Origin: Granulicella sp.
Lineage (GTDB): Bacteria; Acidobacteriota; Terriglobia; Terriglobales; Acidobacteriaceae
Length of the DNA stretch: 7,016 nt
Assembly: GCA_003133205.1 (NCBI GenBank)
Contig: PKWK01000109.1
Location: 1 to 7,016 of the forward strand
Reading direction: 5' to 3'
Both the position numbers and the translations under genes were made by a program. The notes beneath the pieces are model-generated. The model had not been told where the DNA came from and ran no database searches. It was given only the letters and a program-made list of their open reading frames with translations. Below are positions 6,119 through 7,016 of this stretch, piece by piece; the first letter of the stretch is position 1; each line of letters begins with the position of its first letter.

Positions 6119-6292
6119 CTAACCCTCAACCACGCTGGCCGAGCCGGTGACGCGTACCACGGACTGTACCGCCGCCTGCCGCGCGTGCATGCGGAAGAGG
6201 CCAAACATGGCGAGACACGCGCCATACGCCACCAAAACTCCCGAAGCCAACGACGCAAGCACCGCGCACACCAGCACAACCGAATCACTCAC
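6119..6292 (-). CDS. Small one-helix membrane protein, unknown function
   Basis: From GTG 6292 the product is 57 residues: an acidic start (SDS), a 26-residue hydrophobic segment rich in Val, Leu, Ala and Gly (about 5-32, VVLVCAVLASLASGVLVAYG and on), then a basic FRMHARQ and a short soluble tail. One membrane helix with the N-terminus probably outside is expected from the positive residues after it. GTG 6292 was preferred because GAGGG lies eight bases upstream; a TTG at 6307 would add five residues and would contain that ribosome site. It is upstream of ubiX on the same strand with 72 bases between, but ubiX seems to have its own promoter. I do not recognise a family; reality as a gene rests on the ribosome site and the coherent transmembrane pattern. 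Confidence 0.55.
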   Translation of the reverse strand: MSDSVVLVCAVLASLASGVLVAYGACLAMFGLFRMHARQAAVQSVVRVTGSASVVEG

Positions 6293-6364
6293 CGGAGAAT
6301 CCCTCAACTTTCGTTTCTTGCCGTTTCGAATACGAATGGGCTGCGGCCCGCGAACCCGAATCCA

Positions 6365-6376
6365 TTCTTACAAGAA
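6365..6376. promoter_or_regulatory. AT-rich palindrome, possible operator
   Basis: TTCTT and AAGAA form a perfect 5-bp inverted repeat with a 2-base centre. TCCATT (6361-6366) and AATGGA (6380-6385) are a second overlapping inverted pair. The site is AT-rich against a GC-rich background and lies about 75 bases upstream of the small membrane gene start. Protein binding is pure inference. Confidence 0.2.
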
Positions 6377-6465
6377 TTCAATGGAGGAGAAGGACCACTC
6401 CGAAAAAATTCCCGGCTATAGCATTGCTTAGTCAGATACGTCCTTGCCCAACCGGGTTGCCCTTA

Positions 6466-6541
6466 GTTCCAAGCCTTCGGTCCAGTTCCAAGCCTTCGGT
6501 CCAGGTCCACGCCCTCGGTCCAGCTCTGCGCCTTCGGTCTG
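6466..6541 (+). repeat. Four 19-bp tandem repeats upstream of uvrA
   Basis: The unit GTTCCAAGCCTTCGGTCCA occurs exactly at 6466-6484 and 6485-6503. A diverged third copy (GGTCCACGCCCTCGGTCCA) is at 6504-6522 and a weaker fourth (GCTCTGCGCCTTCGGTCTG) at 6523-6541. All keep the core CCTTCGGTC or CCCTCGGTC. The unit length is not a multiple of three, so the array is not a coding repeat. There are no spacers, so it is not CRISPR. The array ends 108 bases before the uvrA start and could be a slippage-prone VNTR or repeated binding site. Confidence 0.85.
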
Positions 6542-6649
6542 CCAGCGAACTCAGCGCAAACCCCGGCCCCCCGAAATGCCGTATCCTAGAGACTTGGCCG
6601 TTTCACCTCCGCGTGTTCCTCTGTGGGTGTGCTCGGGCAAAACCTCTGC

Positions 6650-7016
6650 ATGGGTATTACACACATCACGGTGCGCGGCGCGCGGCAGCACAACCTGCGC
6701 AACGTCTCGGTCTCGATCCCCCGGAACACCCTGACCGTCGTCACCGGGCTCTCCGGCTCGGGCAAGTCTTCCCTCGCCTTCGGCACCATCACCGAGATCT
6801 ACGACTACCTCCGCCTGCTCTACGCCTCCGTCGGCCAGCCCCACTGCCCCAACTGCGGCCTCCCCATCACCCGCCAGACGGCCGACCAGATCATCGAACG
6901 AATAGTCGCCATGGCCCCTGGCGAGCGCATCACCGTCTTCGCCCCACTCGTCCGCGGCCGCAAAGGCGAGTTCCGAGAAGAACTCGAAGCCCTCGACCAG
7001 CAAGGCTTCCGCGCCC
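6650..7016 (+). CDS. uvrA: Excinuclease ABC subunit A (UvrA), 5' part with an internal in-frame gap
   Basis: UvrA is the ATP-dependent damage sensor of nucleotide excision repair and loads UvrB on DNA. The frame is open from ATG 6650 to the window edge (122 codons). It begins with the family's [20 protein letters not shown] (6-25) and a perfect Walker A GLSGSGKS (33-40). After SSLAF (residue 44) it jumps to [26 protein letters not shown] (45-70), a segment that in Escherichia coli UvrA starts near residue 99. The intervening stretch of about 56 residues, with the [20 protein letters not shown] block and the Q-loop SIEQK region, is absent while the frame is kept. The rest ([15 protein letters not shown] and on, 94-108) is normal UvrB-binding-domain sequence. 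The first ATPase site should be crippled, unless this is an assembly error or a paralog. No clear Shine-Dalgarno is visible; GTG 6629 is in frame but lies outside the family start. Confidence 0.92.
   Translation, partial: MGITHITVRGARQHNLRNVSVSIPRNTLTVVTGLSGSGKSSLAFGTITEIYDYLRLLYASVGQPHCPNCGLPITRQTADQIIERIVAMAPGERITVFAPLVRGRKGEFREELEALDQQGFRA

Larger units (their letters stand above)
6293..6649. other. Regulatory-type spacer between the small membrane gene and uvrA
   Basis: This 357-base gap separates divergent genes. It holds a GGGC-TGCG-GCCC hairpin (6338-6349), an AT-rich palindrome TTCTT-AC-AAGAA (6365-6376), and four 19-bp tandem repeats (6466-6541). TATCCT at 6582-6587 is a weak -10 candidate for uvrA without a matching -35. 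I see no SOS-box-like CTGT-N8-ACAG in the spacer. A 16-codon frame starting at 6381 is noted under rejected items. Confidence 0.45.

Noticed and set aside
6381..6431. A 16-codon ORF (ATG 6381) that could be a leader peptide before uvrA
   Set aside because: There is no convincing ribosome site, and the product is hydrophilic with no attenuator-like hairpin or runs of one codon. It lies too far from uvrA to argue for attenuation.
6147..6431. Plus-strand ORF opposite the small membrane protein
   Set aside because: Thr/Arg-rich with no domain; the opposite frame has a ribosome site and a clear membrane helix.
6466..6541. CRISPR array
   Set aside because: The 19-bp units abut with no spacers, are only four in number and decay steadily, so they are tandem repeats.

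Overview
The window is GC-rich, with dense spurious ORFs, frequent GTG/TTG starts and several secreted or lipoprotein-type products. Overall style (an STN-like secreted protein, a ubiX/uvrA neighbourhood and palindromic intergenic repeats) suggests a soil-type Acidobacteriota (Terriglobia, Granulicella/Terriglobus/Edaphobacter-like). This is an inference from familiarity, not from a search.

Layout. Positions 1-75 hold a cluster of short palindromes that look like an interspersed repeat and may terminate the first gene. Two minus-strand genes follow: a predicted lipoprotein with a circularly permuted papain-like (LRAT/NlpC-P60/DUF4105-like) active-site pattern (103-1200), and a small secreted protein with a secretin/TonB short N-terminal (STN)-like domain and a Pro/Gln-rich tail (1449-2177). 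Divergent from the latter is an exported protein of unknown function (2362-3486). A 284-base spacer leads to a plus-strand pair 33 bases apart, likely one operon: an FMN-dependent nitroreductase (3771-4427) and a membrane-tethered or lipoprotein alpha/beta hydrolase with a complete Ser-Asp-His triad (4461-5423). The hydrolase converges on ubiX (5420-6046, minus), and the two stop codons share one CTAG. Upstream of ubiX on the same strand is a 57-residue one-helix membrane protein (6119-6292). A regulatory-looking spacer with four 19-bp tandem repeats precedes the 5' part of uvrA (6650 to the window end).

Functional links are loose: envelope proteins on the left, a redox/hydrolase pair in the middle, flavin prenylation (UbiX makes prenyl-FMN for UbiD-type decarboxylases) and nucleotide excision repair on the right. 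No UbiD partner lies in the window.

Most notable observation: the UvrA reading frame runs directly from just after Walker A (...SSLAF) into [13 protein letters not shown]. About 56 residues normally found between these segments, including the Q-loop glutamine region, are missing in frame. Two GTG-start genes (STN-like and ubiX) lack a Shine-Dalgarno and have a -10-like hexamer immediately upstream, suggesting leaderless transcripts. I see no convincing wholly new multi-gene system, CRISPR array, tRNA, rRNA or transposase here.
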